NCBI RefSeq assembly: GCF_003058325.1
Contig: NZ_CP028843.1
Location: 1-15,000 of the forward strand
Length of the DNA: 15,000 bases
Direction: 5' to 3'
Source of the DNA: Methylobacterium currus
GTDB lineage: Bacteria > Pseudomonadota > Alphaproteobacteria > Rhizobiales > Beijerinckiaceae
Positions 1 through 7,346 of the stretch are shown one piece after another. The number at the start of each line of letters is the position of its first letter. Within the stretch, counting starts at the first letter, position 1. The translations under genes were made by a program, and so were the position numbers. The notes beneath the pieces are model-generated. The model ran no database searches. It worked only from the letters and a program-made list of their open reading frames with translations, and had not been told where the DNA came from.

Positions 1-1506
1 ATGCGTGTGGACGGCAGCTTGGCGGAAGGGGTCGGCTCCGGCCGTGGCGGCAACGGCGACGACGGCCGCGGCGAGATCGCAGGAGCCGAGATCGCGGGCG
101 CCTGGCAACGGGTGAAGCGCCGCCTGCGGGCGGAACTCGGCGAGGACGTGTTCGCGAGCTGGTTCGCCCGGCTCGAGTTGCAGGAGGTCTCCGGCGGCGT
201 CGCCCGCCTGACGGTGCCGACCCGGTTCCTGAAGAGCTGGATCGAATCGCACTACATCGACCGGGTGCTCGCCACCTTCCGCAGCGAGGCCGACGGCATC
301 GAGAGCCTGGAGGTCGGGGTGCGCGGCGCGATGGCGCCGGCCCGCCCCGGAGCCGCCGCGGCGGCGAAGCCTGCGCCGAGCCCGCGCCCGGTGTCGAGCC
401 CGAGCCCGGCCGCCGAGGCGCCCGAGCCCGAGCGCACCGCCCGTGGGTCTGCGCCGGAAGGCGATCTGGGCGGCGCCCCCCTCGACGCGCGCCTGACCTT
501 CGAGAGCTTCGTGGTCGGCCGCTCGAACGCGCTCGCGCATGCCGCCGCCGAGCGGGTCGCCCGGCACGATGGCGGGCCGGCGCTCTACAACCCGCTCTAC
601 TTCCATGCCGGCGTGGGCTTAGGGAAGACGCACCTGCTGCACGGCATCGGCCACGCGGTGAAGCATGCCGGACGTCGGGTGATCTATCTCACCGCCGACC
701 GCTTCATGTACGGCTTCGTCAACGCGCTGAAGACCCAGAGCGCGCTGGCCTTCAAGGAGAAGCTGCGGGCGATCGACGTCCTGATCCTCGACGACGTGCA
801 GTTCATCCAGGGCCGCTCGATCCAGGCCGAGTTCGGCCACACCCTCAACGCGCTCATCGATGCCGGGCGCCAGGTGGTGGTGGCGGCCGACCGGCCGCCG
901 ACGGAGCTCGAAGCCCTCGACGAGCGGGTGCGCTCGCGCCTCGCCGGCGGCCTGGTGGTCGAGATCGGCACGCTCGACGAGGCCCTGCGCGCCTCGATCC
1001 TGCAATCGCGGCTGGAAGCCGTGCGGGCCTCGCATCCGGCCTTCGAGGTCGGACCGGCGGTCGCCGAGTACGTCGCCAAGGCGATCACCGCCAATGGCCG
1101 CGACCTCGAAGGCGCGGTCAACCGGCTCCTGGCTCACGCCACGCTCACCGGCGCCCCCGTCACCCTCGACACCGCCGAGACGGCGATCCGCGACCTCGTG
1201 AAGAACCGCGAGCCGAAGCGGGTCAAGATCGAGGACATCCAGAAGCTGGTGGCGAGCCGCTACAACGTCTCGCGCTCCGACATCCTCTCCGAGCGCCGCA
1301 CCGCCGCGGTGGTCAAGCCGCGCCAGATCGCCATGTACCTCTCCAAGGTGCTGACGCTGCGCTCCCTGCCGGAGATCGGCCGGCGCTTCGGCGGGCGCGA
1401 TCACACCACGGTGCTGCACGCGGTGCGCAAGATCGAGAAGGCGATCGGCGAGGATACGGCGCTCTGCGACGAGGTCGAGCTCCTGAAGCGCATGCTCCAG
1501 GACTGA
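1..1506 (+). CDS. dnaA: Chromosomal replication initiator protein DnaA
   Basis: DnaA binds DnaA boxes at the origin, oligomerises with ATP and opens the duplex. The 501-aa protein shows all four domains. Domain I begins near W35 ([14 protein letters not shown]). A low-complexity Ala/Pro-rich linker (domain II) covers about residues 108-150. The AAA+ domain has Walker A GVGLGKT at 204-210 and Walker B LILDD at 261-265. Domain IV carries the DnaA signature [11 protein letters not shown] at 464-474. It is followed by dnaN, the usual order. The start is the first base of the window, so its promoter and RBS cannot be seen; the first 30 or so Gly/Asp-rich residues are atypical and GTG (7) or TTG (19) could be the true start. 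L207, inside the P-loop, is encoded by TTA (619-621), a codon I did not see elsewhere in the window. Identity is very secure; the exact start is less so. Confidence 0.98.
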   Translation: MRVDGSLAEGVGSGRGGNGDDGRGEIAGAEIAGAWQRVKRRLRAELGEDVFASWFARLELQEVSGGVARLTVPTRFLKSWIESHYIDRVLATFRSEADGIESLEVGVRGAMAPARPGAAAAAKPAPSPRPVSSPSPAAEAPEPERTARGSAPEGDLGGAPLDARLTFESFVVGRSNALAHAAAERVARHDGGPALYNPLYFHAGVGLGKTHLLHGIGHAVKHAGRRVIYLTADRFMYGFVNALKTQSALAFKEKLRAIDVLILDDVQFIQGRSIQAEFGHTLNALIDAGRQVVVAADRPPTELEALDERVRSRLAGGLVVEIGTLDEALRASILQSRLEAVRASHPAFEVGPAVAEYVAKAITANGRDLEGAVNRLLAHATLTGAPVTLDTAETAIRDLVKNREPKRVKIEDIQKLVASRYNVSRSDILSERRTAAVVKPRQIAMYLSKVLTLRSLPEIGRRFGGRDHTTVLHAVRKIEKAIGEDTALCDEVELLKRMLQD

Positions 1507-1526
1507 TCGCCCACACGTCTTGCACA

Positions 1527-1563
1527 GGCGGCGGAGGGGTGCGCGACCGCGCCATCCGCCGCC
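1527..1563 (+). terminator. Strong stem-loop just downstream of dnaA
   Basis: A perfect 9-bp inverted repeat (GGCGGCGGA at 1527-1535, TCCGCCGCC at 1555-1563) begins 20 nt after the dnaA stop and encloses a smaller GCGC/GCGC stem. No U-tract follows, so it may be an attenuator or mRNA-stability element rather than a classical terminator. A second hairpin (CCCGTG 1602-1607, CACGGG 1612-1617, loop CGTG) lies further on in the 169-nt dnaA-dnaN gap, with a short T-run (TTGCTTTT) about 8 nt beyond it. No convincing DnaA box was seen in this gap. Confidence 0.35.
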
Positions 1564-1675
1564 GGCTTGCCTTCGGTGTGCGCCTTCGCCAAAGTTCCGC
1601 TCCCGTGCGTGCACGGGGCCACGGTTGCTTTTGCCGGCCTTGCTCGGTCGGTCGTACGAGACACGGATCACCCTG

Positions 1676-2797
1676 ATGAAAGTCACCGTCGAGCGCGCGG
1701 CCCTCCTTCGGTCGCTCGGCCACGTGCACCGCGTCGTGGAGCGGCGCAACACGATCCCGATCCTGTCGAACGTGCTGCTGCGCTCCGGGCCGGACGGCCT
1801 CCAGCTCAAGGCCACCGACCTCGACATCGAGGTGACCGAGACGATTCCCGCCGACGTGGTCGATGGCGGCGCCATCACGGTGCCGGCCCACGTCATCTAC
1901 GACATCGTCCGGAAATTGCCCGACGGCGCCCAGGTCTCGCTCGAGACCAGCGGCGAGACCGGCCAGATGCTGATCCGCTCCGGCCGCTCGCGCTTCACCC
2001 TCGGCGCCCTGCCGGAGGCCGACTTCCCCGACCTCGCCGCCGGCGAGCTGCCGCACCGCTTCGAGCTGCCGGCCGTCGACCTCAAGCGCCTCATCGACAA
2101 GACCCAGTTCGCGATCTCCACCGAGGAGACGCGCTACTACCTCAACGGCATCTTCTTCCACACCATCGAGGCCGAGGGCTCGCTCAAGCTGCGGGCCGTC
2201 GCCACCGACGGACACCGCCTCGCCCGCGTCCAGATGGAGGCGCCGGAGGGCAGCGGCGGCATGCCGGGCATCATCGTGCCGCGCAAGGCCGTGGCCGAGA
2301 TCCAGAAGCTCGTCGAGGATGGCGGCGAGACCGTCGGCGTCGAGATCTCGTCGGCCAAGGTGCGGTTCAGCTTCTCGTCGGGCGTCACCCTGATCTCGAA
2401 GCTCATCGACGGCACCTTCCCGGATTACCAGCGCGTCATCCCGACCGGCAACGACAAGCGCCTGACGGTGGAGCGCGACCAGTTCGCCAAGGCGGTCGAC
2501 CGCGTCTCGACCATCTCCTCCGAGCGCGGCCGGGCGGTGAAGCTCGCCATGACCGATGGGCGCCTGTCGCTCTCGGTCAACAACCCGGATTCGGGCTCGG
2601 CGACCGAGGAGCTGGACGTCGATTACGAATCCGGACCGCTCGATATCGGCTTCAATGCCCGCTACCTCCTCGACATCACGGCCCAGCTCGACGGCGACAC
2701 CGCGCTCTTCCGCCTCGCCGATCCCGGCTCGCCGACGGTGATCCAGGACCGCGAAGGGGCGCCTGCGCTCTACGTGCTGATGCCGATGCGGGTGTGA
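1676..2797 (+). CDS. dnaN: DNA polymerase III subunit beta (sliding clamp)
   Basis: DnaN forms the ring-shaped dimer that tethers DNA polymerase III and other partners to DNA. The chosen ATG gives 373 aa, the normal length of the family, starting MKVTVERAALLRSL and ending in the typical MPMRV that forms part of the hydrophobic partner-binding cleft. The internal stretch GIFFHTIEAEGSLKLRAVATD and the FPDYQRVIP motif are characteristic of the clamp. An open frame extends upstream to 1520, but that extension has no clamp homology and the ATG at 1676 fits the family start. The Shine-Dalgarno sequence is weak. The stop codon overlaps a GTG (2794-2796) that could start the next gene. Likely transcribed with dnaA or from a promoter in the 169-nt gap. 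Confidence 0.97.
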   Translation: MKVTVERAALLRSLGHVHRVVERRNTIPILSNVLLRSGPDGLQLKATDLDIEVTETIPADVVDGGAITVPAHVIYDIVRKLPDGAQVSLETSGETGQMLIRSGRSRFTLGALPEADFPDLAAGELPHRFELPAVDLKRLIDKTQFAISTEETRYYLNGIFFHTIEAEGSLKLRAVATDGHRLARVQMEAPEGSGGMPGIIVPRKAVAEIQKLVEDGGETVGVEISSAKVRFSFSSGVTLISKLIDGTFPDYQRVIPTGNDKRLTVERDQFAKAVDRVSTISSERGRAVKLAMTDGRLSLSVNNPDSGSATEELDVDYESGPLDIGFNARYLLDITAQLDGDTALFRLADPGSPTVIQDREGAPALYVLMPMRV

Positions 2798-3084
2798 GGG
2801 CGGGATTGCGCGCGGCGAGAGTCGCGCGCACATTCGTCGTCTGTCGAAATCTTCTCGATTGTCGTTCCGCGCCCCTTCTCAATGCTCTCGTTGGAACCGG
2901 CCGGTACGGTCCAGAGAGCGAGGTCGTGGAAGCGGCCCTTCGCTTGCTGAGCAGCCGGGAGGCCCGGACTGCGCGTCTCCGGCAGTCGTGGCGCGAAGGC
3001 GTGGAGGGCGGCAACTATCAGCCGGCCGAGATCGTATTCGGCGAGGTGGAAGAACGCTACAGGACCCCGGACAGCGACGCGTGA
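2794..3084 (+). CDS. ParD-like antitoxin with degenerate N-terminus (possible pseudogene)
   Basis: The C-terminal two thirds match ParD/CopG-type antitoxins: GRYGPESEVVEAALRLL is the second and third helix of the ribbon-helix-helix fold, followed by a REARTARLRQSWREG segment and a toxin-binding tail. No ATG occurs in this frame. The nearest starts are GTG at 2794, overlapping the dnaN stop as GTGA, and TTG at 2806. The first 25 or so residues do not resemble the expected beta-strand. Instead, a neighbouring frame at about 2843-2869 reads VEIFSIVVP, which does resemble the ParD N-terminus, suggesting a small frame-changing deletion near 2870-2876. The stop overlaps the toxin GTG (3081-3084). 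The gene is therefore either a remnant or a chimera whose translation is coupled to dnaN. Family call is fairly sure; functionality is uncertain. Confidence 0.6.
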   Translation: MRAGLRAARVARTFVVCRNLLDCRSAPLLNALVGTGRYGPESEVVEAALRLLSSREARTARLRQSWREGVEGGNYQPAEIVFGEVEERYRTPDSDA

Positions 3085-3377
3085 AGCGCGTCGTCATCTC
3101 CGCGCCCGCGGCCCAGAACCTCAGAGATATCGGCGACTACATTGCGACCGATAGCCCTGCTCGGGCTCGACGATTTGTCGCCGCACCGAAGGAACGCCGC
3201 CTCAGGCTCGCGCTCCACCCCTTCCGCGGCAAACCTGCTCGCGATACCGGACTCGATGTGCGTATGCTGATCGCGGGCAACGACCTGATCCTGTACCGCG
3301 TCCAGGCTGGGATCGTGATGATCGATCGGATCATCCACGGCTCACGCGATATCGCGGGCCACGACGACGACCTGTGA
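3081..3377 (+). CDS. parE: ParE/RelE-superfamily toxin
   Basis: A 98-aa toxin-like protein starting at GTG 3081, coupled by a 4-nt overlap to the antitoxin-like gene. The N-terminal helix SPARARRF after IGDYIA, the HPFRGKP turn, the VRMLIAG and LILYRV strands and the C-terminal IIHGSRDI are typical of the ParE family, whose studied members poison DNA gyrase; RelE relatives cleave mRNA instead. Gyrase as target is family knowledge, not shown here. An unusual Pro at residue 36 falls where the second helix normally carries a hydrophobic residue, which may weaken the toxin. An upstream open frame to 2859 is not needed. The stop lies 12 nt before recF, so the pair is embedded in the dnaN-recF transcript. 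Confidence 0.75.
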   Translation: MKRVVISAPAAQNLRDIGDYIATDSPARARRFVAAPKERRLRLALHPFRGKPARDTGLDVRMLIAGNDLILYRVQAGIVMIDRIIHGSRDIAGHDDDL

Positions 3378-3389
3378 TATGGCCCGGGC

Positions 3390-4535
3390 ATGACCGAGCC
3401 CACCGCCTTGCGTGTCACACGCCTGATTGCCCGCGACTTCCGCAACCATGCCGACCTCGACCTCGCGGTCGGCCGTCGCTTCGTCGCGCTGGTGGGCGAG
3501 AACGGGGCCGGCAAGACCAACATCCTGGAGGCCCTGTCGCTGTTCGCCCCCGGCCGGGGCCTGCGCCGGGCGGACTTTTCCGGGATGGCGCGCGAAGGCG
3601 GGGCCGGCGGCTTCGCGGTCTCCCTGACGCTGGAGGGCCCGAGCGGCGACCACCGCATCGGCACCGCCTGGGAGCCGCCGCGGGCGCGCGACGAGCGCGG
3701 CGGCCGGCTCTGCCGCATCGACGGGGCCACCGCGCCCTCGCCCACCGCCTTCGCCGAGCAGGTGCGGGTGGTCTGGCTCACTCCCGACCTCGACGCGCTG
3801 TTCCGCGGCCCCGCCGGCGACCGCCGCCGCTTCCTCGACCGGCTGGTGCTGGCCGTCGATGCCGGCCACGGCGCGCGGGTGAGCGCGATGGAGCGGGCCT
3901 TGCGCTCGCGCAACCGCCTGCTGGAGGAACGGCCCGACGACGGCCCCTGGCTCGACGCCGTCGAGCGCGAGGTGGCCGAACTCGCCGTCGCGGTGGCGCT
4001 CGCCCGGCGGGAGACCGTGGAGCGCCTCGACAGCCTGATCCTGTCGACCCGCGACGAGGCCTCGCCCTTCCCCTGGGCCGGGGTGCGGCTGGAGGGCGAC
4101 ATCGACGACCTCGTGGCGGTCTGGCCGGCGGTCGACGCCGAGGACCGCTACCGCGCCACCCTGCGCCAGAACCGCTTTCGCGACCGCGCCGCCGGCCGGA
4201 CTCTGGCCGGCCCGCAGGCCTCCGATCTCGTGGTGCGCCACGGCCCCAAGGACGTGCCCGCCGCCACCGCCTCGACCGGCGAGCAGAAGGCGCTGCTGAT
4301 CGGCCTGGTGCTGGCCCATGCCCGCCTCGTCACCGGGATGAGCGGGCTCGCTCCCCTCGTCCTCCTCGACGAGGTCGCAGCCCATCTCGATCCCCGCCGC
4401 CGCGCCGGGCTGTTCGACGCGCTGGAAGCCTTGCCGGGCCAGGTCTGGATGACCGGGGCCGATCCGGTCCTGTTCGGCGAGCTGGGCGGGCGGGCGGACG
4501 TGGTGCAGGTAGCGGATGGCAGCGTGCGGGCTTGA
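3390..4535 (+). CDS. recF: DNA replication and repair protein RecF
   Basis: RecF is an SMC-like ATPase that acts with RecO and RecR to load RecA on gapped DNA. The 381-aa protein has Walker A GENGAGKT at 36-43, the ABC-type signature STGEQKAL from residue 295 and Walker B VLLDE ending at D327-E328 followed by AAHLD. Length is normal (family about 360-380). The ATG at 3390 gives MTEPTALRVTRLIARDFRN, the expected N-terminal strand. It lies 12 nt after the toxin gene and has no clear Shine-Dalgarno, so translation may depend partly on upstream coupling. It ends only 4 nt from the convergent vapC stop, leaving no room for a separate terminator. gyrB, the classical next gene, is absent here. Confidence 0.96.
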   Translation: MTEPTALRVTRLIARDFRNHADLDLAVGRRFVALVGENGAGKTNILEALSLFAPGRGLRRADFSGMAREGGAGGFAVSLTLEGPSGDHRIGTAWEPPRARDERGGRLCRIDGATAPSPTAFAEQVRVVWLTPDLDALFRGPAGDRRRFLDRLVLAVDAGHGARVSAMERALRSRNRLLEERPDDGPWLDAVEREVAELAVAVALARRETVERLDSLILSTRDEASPFPWAGVRLEGDIDDLVAVWPAVDAEDRYRATLRQNRFRDRAAGRTLAGPQASDLVVRHGPKDVPAATASTGEQKALLIGLVLAHARLVTGMSGLAPLVLLDEVAAHLDPRRRAGLFDALEALPGQVWMTGADPVLFGELGGRADVVQVADGSVRA

Positions 4536-4539
4536 ACGA

Positions 4540-4941
4540 TCAGAGCGTCGGCGGCAGCGTCGTGCGGCTGAAATCGTTGCCGACGAACAGCAGCGGCAGG
4601 CCACGGACGGCCGCGCACGCATAGGCGAAGCAGTCGCCGAGGTTGAGCCGTGCGGGATGCCCGCGCCCCTTCCCATAGCGGGCATAGGCCACGAGAGCGC
4701 CCGCCACCTCGGCCTCCGCCACGGGAACGAGCCCGATGCGGCTGATCGCCATGAATCCCCTCACCTGCCGCTCGGCATCCTCGACGGACAAGCCAGTCTC
4801 GCGGCTGATCGCCGTCACGGCCTCGAAGAGCGCGAGCGTCGAGGTGACCGGATCCGGCGCCTCGTCGATCTGGTTGGTCAGATCGGTCGCCCGGGTTTCC
4901 TTGAGCAGGATCGCGACGATAGCCGACGCGTCGACGAACAT
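4540..4941 (-). CDS. vapC: VapC-type PIN-domain toxin ribonuclease
   Basis: A 133-aa PIN-domain protein beginning [12 protein letters not shown]. The four acidic residues of the metal-dependent RNase active site are visible: D4, E40 (in LALFEAV), D103 (in NLGDCFAYA) and D123 (in VGNDF). VapC toxins cleave tRNA or rRNA and are held inactive by the cognate VapB; the particular RNA target cannot be read from sequence. The start overlaps the vapB stop by one base (TGATG), standard for these operons. All catalytic positions and the normal length (about 130 aa) are kept, so it is probably functional. It converges on recF with 4 nt between the stops. Confidence 0.93.
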   Translation of the reverse strand: MFVDASAIVAILLKETRATDLTNQIDEAPDPVTSTLALFEAVTAISRETGLSVEDAERQVRGFMAISRIGLVPVAEAEVAGALVAYARYGKGRGHPARLNLGDCFAYACAAVRGLPLLFVGNDFSRTTLPPTL

Positions 4942-5180
4942 CAGGGTTCGCCGTTCAGGTCATCGAAGAAGGCCTTGTCCGCCTTCAGACCCGTGCGCGG
5001 GAACGACGCGATATAATCCTGGATCGGCTTGATGCGCTCGACGAGCGGGACGGATTCCTCGCGGCGGGCGATCTCGGCGGCCAGGGCCATGCGGACGGCT
5101 TCCGTCTTGCTCACGCCCGCCATCGTCGCCAATTTGTCAGCCAGCCGATTCACCTCCTGGCTGCGGATGTTGAGCGACAT
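4941..5180 (-). CDS. vapB: VapB-type antitoxin (Rv0623/PSK-like)
   Basis: A 79-aa protein starting [18 protein letters not shown] with the [13 protein letters not shown] segment typical of Rv0623-like VapB antitoxins. The N-terminal part is expected to dimerise and bind DNA; the C-terminal tail, ending [10 protein letters not shown], would wrap around and block VapC. It is the first gene of the vapBC operon and is translationally coupled to vapC by a one-base overlap. An AGGA Shine-Dalgarno lies about 9 nt upstream of the ATG, and a 9-bp inverted repeat just beyond is a good autoregulatory operator candidate. Family assignment comes from motif similarity and context. Confidence 0.88.
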   Translation of the reverse strand: MSLNIRSQEVNRLADKLATMAGVSKTEAVRMALAAEIARREESVPLVERIKPIQDYIASFPRTGLKADKAFFDDLNGEP

Positions 5181-5193
5181 GGGACGCGATCCT

Positions 5194-5223
5194 GTGTAGA
5201 CACCGTCGCCAATATGTCTACAC
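5194..5223. promoter_or_regulatory. Inverted-repeat operator of vapBC
   Basis: Perfect 9-bp inverted repeat GTGTAGACA (5194-5202) and TGTCTACAC (5215-5223) with a 12-bp spacer, so the half-sites are centred 21 bp (two helical turns) apart. It lies 14 bp upstream of the vapB start, where VapB-VapC complexes typically bind to repress their own operon. It is AT-richer than its surroundings and overlaps the putative -10 element of vapBC. Confidence 0.6.
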
Positions 5224-5242
5224 GCCTCGCGCTCCGTCGCAA
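5215..5242 (-). promoter_or_regulatory. Candidate vapBC promoter
   Basis: On the - strand TTGCGA (complement of 5237-5242) and TAGACA (complement of 5215-5220) are separated by 16 nt, compatible with a housekeeping sigma promoter. The proposed -10 falls inside the inverted-repeat operator, which would explain repression by VapBC. Weak matches to consensus; positional support only. Confidence 0.35.
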
Positions 5243-5256
5243 GGCCGCGCGGAGCG
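5230..5256 (+). promoter_or_regulatory. Leader hairpin covering the recQ ribosome site
   Basis: A 7-bp inverted repeat, CGCTCCG (5230-5236) and CGGAGCG (5250-5256), with a 13-nt loop ends 10 nt before the recQ ATG. The only Shine-Dalgarno-like GGAG (5251-5254) is in its 3' arm, so folding could limit recQ translation. Predicted from sequence only. Confidence 0.3.
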
Positions 5257-5266
5257 ATCGAACACC

Positions 5267-7117
5267 ATGACAGACCGCCTCGACGAGGCCCGCGCCGCCC
5301 TCAGAAAAACCTTCGGCTACGAGGATTTCCGTCCCGGCCAGGCCGAGGTGATCGGCGCCGTGCTCGACGGGCGCGACGTCTTCGCGGTGATGCCGACGGG
5401 CTCGGGCAAGTCGATGACCTACCAGCTCCCCGCCCTGGTGGAGCAGTCGCTCACCGTCGTGGTCTCGCCGCTGATCGCGCTGATGCACGATCAGGTGAAG
5501 CAGATGGAAGGTTTCGGCATCGCGGCCGGCACCCTCAATTCGACGGTGTCCGAATCGAGCGCCCGCGAGACCTGGCGCGGCATCCGCTCCGGGTCTTTGC
5601 GCCTGCTCTTCGTCTCGCCCGAGCGTCTGTTGATGGACGGGCTGATCGAGGCCTTGCAGGGGGCCGGGGTGCGCCGGCTCGCCGTCGACGAGGCGCATTG
5701 CGTCTCGCAATGGGGGCACGACTTCCGGCCCGAATACCGCGACCTCGCGCGCGCGCGCGAGGCGTTGGGCAACGTGCAGACCGTGGCGCTCACCGCCACG
5801 GCGGATGCCGCGACCCGGGCCGACATCTCCGAGCGGCTGTTTCCCCGCGGGCGCAAGCCGGAGCTGTTCGTCCACTCCTTCGACCGGCCGAACATCTGCC
5901 TGACCTTCGCGCCGAAGGAGCACCCGACGCGCCAGCTCTCCCGCTTCCTGCGCCCGCGCAAGGCCGAGAGCGGCATCATCTACTGCTCCTCGCGAAAGCG
6001 CACCGAGCAGATTGCCGAGATCCTGCAACAGGACGGCTTCAACGCCCTCGCATACCATGCCGGCCTCGACCAGAATGTCCGGATGCGCAACCAGGACACC
6101 TTCCTGCAGGAGGACGGCGTCGTGGTGGTGGCGACCATCGCCTTCGGCATGGGCATCAACAAGCCGGACGTGCGCTACGTCTGCCACGCCGACATGCCCT
6201 CGACGATCGAGAGCTACTACCAGGAGATCGGCCGCGCCGGCCGCGACGGGCTGCCGGCCGACACCCTGACCCTCTACGGCCTCGACGACATGGCGTTGCG
6301 CCGGCGCCAGATCGACGAGAAGGAGGTGCCGGACGACCGCCGCCGGGTCGAGCGCCGCAAGCTCGAGGCGATGATCGCGCTCTGCGAAGGCGCGACCTGC
6401 CGGCGGCAGTCGCTGCTCGGCTATTTCGGCGAGCAGAGCCAGCCTTGCGGCCGCTGCGACCTGTGCCGCGGCGGCGTCTCGCTCGTCGACGGCACGGTGG
6501 CGGCCCAGAAGGTGCTGTCGGCGGTGGTGCGGACCGGCCAGCGCTTCGGCGCGGCCTATATCTGCGACCTCGTCCACGGCAAGGAGAGCGAGCAGATCCG
6601 CCGCAACGGGCACACCCAGCTCAAGACCTTCGGGGTCGGCTCCGACAAGCCGGTGGCGGCCTGGCGGGCGATCCTGCGCCAGCTCTTCGCGGCCGGCGCG
6701 GTCGCGGAGAACGGCGACGGCTATGGCGGCCTGTCGCTGACCGACAAGGGCGAGGCGATCCTGTTCGGCCGCGAGCCGGTGCAGCTCCGCCCCGACCCCG
6801 AGCCGAAGGCCCCGAAGGAGCGCCGCCGCGGGGCGGCTTCCGACCGCGACGACACGCTGGGCCTGTCGGAGGCCGACGAAGCGCTGTTCCAGCATCTTCG
6901 GGGCCTGCGCGCGACGCTCGCCCGCCAGGAGGGCGTGGCCGCCTACATGATCTTCCCCGACCGCACCCTGATCGAGATGGCCCGCTCCAAGCCCGTCGAC
7001 CTCTGGGCCCTGCGCTCGGTCCACGGCGTCGGCGAGCGCAAGCGCGACGCCTATGGGCAGCCCTTCGTCGAGGCGGTGGCGGAGTTTCTGGCGGATGCGG
7101 CGAAGCGGGCGGGGTGA
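5267..7117 (+). CDS. recQ: ATP-dependent DNA helicase RecQ
   Basis: RecQ is a 3'-5' DNA helicase working in recombination and in restart of stalled forks, often in the RecF pathway. The 616-aa protein has helicase motif I MPTGSGKS at 42-49, the DEAH box at 141-144 followed by the RecQ-type [14 protein letters not shown] loop, and the C-terminal helicase motifs around [11 protein letters not shown] zinc-binding region carries C378, C394, C397 and C400. The winged-helix (RQC) region follows, then an HRDC domain from about residue 535 ([15 protein letters not shown] to the C-terminus). The length is that of full bacterial RecQ. It is divergent from vapB, and a leader hairpin may cover its GGAG. 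Its position near recF is suggestive, but they are not in one operon. Confidence 0.97.
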   Translation: MTDRLDEARAALRKTFGYEDFRPGQAEVIGAVLDGRDVFAVMPTGSGKSMTYQLPALVEQSLTVVVSPLIALMHDQVKQMEGFGIAAGTLNSTVSESSARETWRGIRSGSLRLLFVSPERLLMDGLIEALQGAGVRRLAVDEAHCVSQWGHDFRPEYRDLARAREALGNVQTVALTATADAATRADISERLFPRGRKPELFVHSFDRPNICLTFAPKEHPTRQLSRFLRPRKAESGIIYCSSRKRTEQIAEILQQDGFNALAYHAGLDQNVRMRNQDTFLQEDGVVVVATIAFGMGINKPDVRYVCHADMPSTIESYYQEIGRAGRDGLPADTLTLYGLDDMALRRRQIDEKEVPDDRRRVERRKLEAMIALCEGATCRRQSLLGYFGEQSQPCGRCDLCRGGVSLVDGTVAAQKVLSAVVRTGQRFGAAYICDLVHGKESEQIRRNGHTQLKTFGVGSDKPVAAWRAILRQLFAAGAVAENGDGYGGLSLTDKGEAILFGREPVQLRPDPEPKAPKERRRGAASDRDDTLGLSEADEALFQHLRGLRATLARQEGVAAYMIFPDRTLIEMARSKPVDLWALRSVHGVGERKRDAYGQPFVEAVAEFLADAAKRAG

Positions 7118-7182
7118 GCGGGCCCCCATCGTCGATCCGGTCATCGAGGAAATCGCGGGTCCCTCTCCGGTGCGGCAGGCGG

Positions 7183-7203
7183 GTGGGACACCGAAGGTCC
7201 CGC
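7183..7203 (+). terminator. Stem-loop downstream of recQ
   Basis: GGGAC (7185-7189) pairs with GTCCC (7197-7201) around a 7-nt loop, extended by a G-U and a G-C pair, 66 nt after the recQ stop. No U-tract follows, so termination is only possible, not shown. Nothing else was recognised in the 229-nt recQ-mct gap except a weak promoter candidate. Confidence 0.25.
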
Positions 7204-7258
7204 GTGACAACGCACCCCCGTACCGGCCCCGCGCTCGGTCGGGCGACGATCCCTGGTC

Positions 7259-7286
7259 TTTACCCCGGCATCGGCTCTCGTAAGCT
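7259..7286 (+). promoter_or_regulatory. Weak promoter candidate for the CoA-transferase gene
   Basis: TTTACC (7259-7264) and TAAGCT (7281-7286) are 16 nt apart, 60 nt upstream of the start codon. Matches to the -35/-10 consensus are partial (4/6 and 3/6), so this is tentative. Confidence 0.2.
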
Positions 7287-7346
7287 CGGGCGGCGGACGC
7301 GGTCGAAGCCGCATCGCTCGAAGCGGCAAGGCGCGGGGAGGACGGC

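Noticed and set aside
1507..1675. Origin of replication or DnaA-box cluster between dnaA and dnaN
   Set aside because: No match or near-match to the TTATCCACA consensus cluster and no AT-rich unwinding region; the best candidate (TCTTGCACA at 1518-1526) matches only 6 of 9 bases.
1520..1675. N-terminal extension of DnaN
   Set aside because: The frame is open from 1520, but the extension overlaps two hairpins, has no clamp similarity, and the ATG at 1676 gives the family-standard length.
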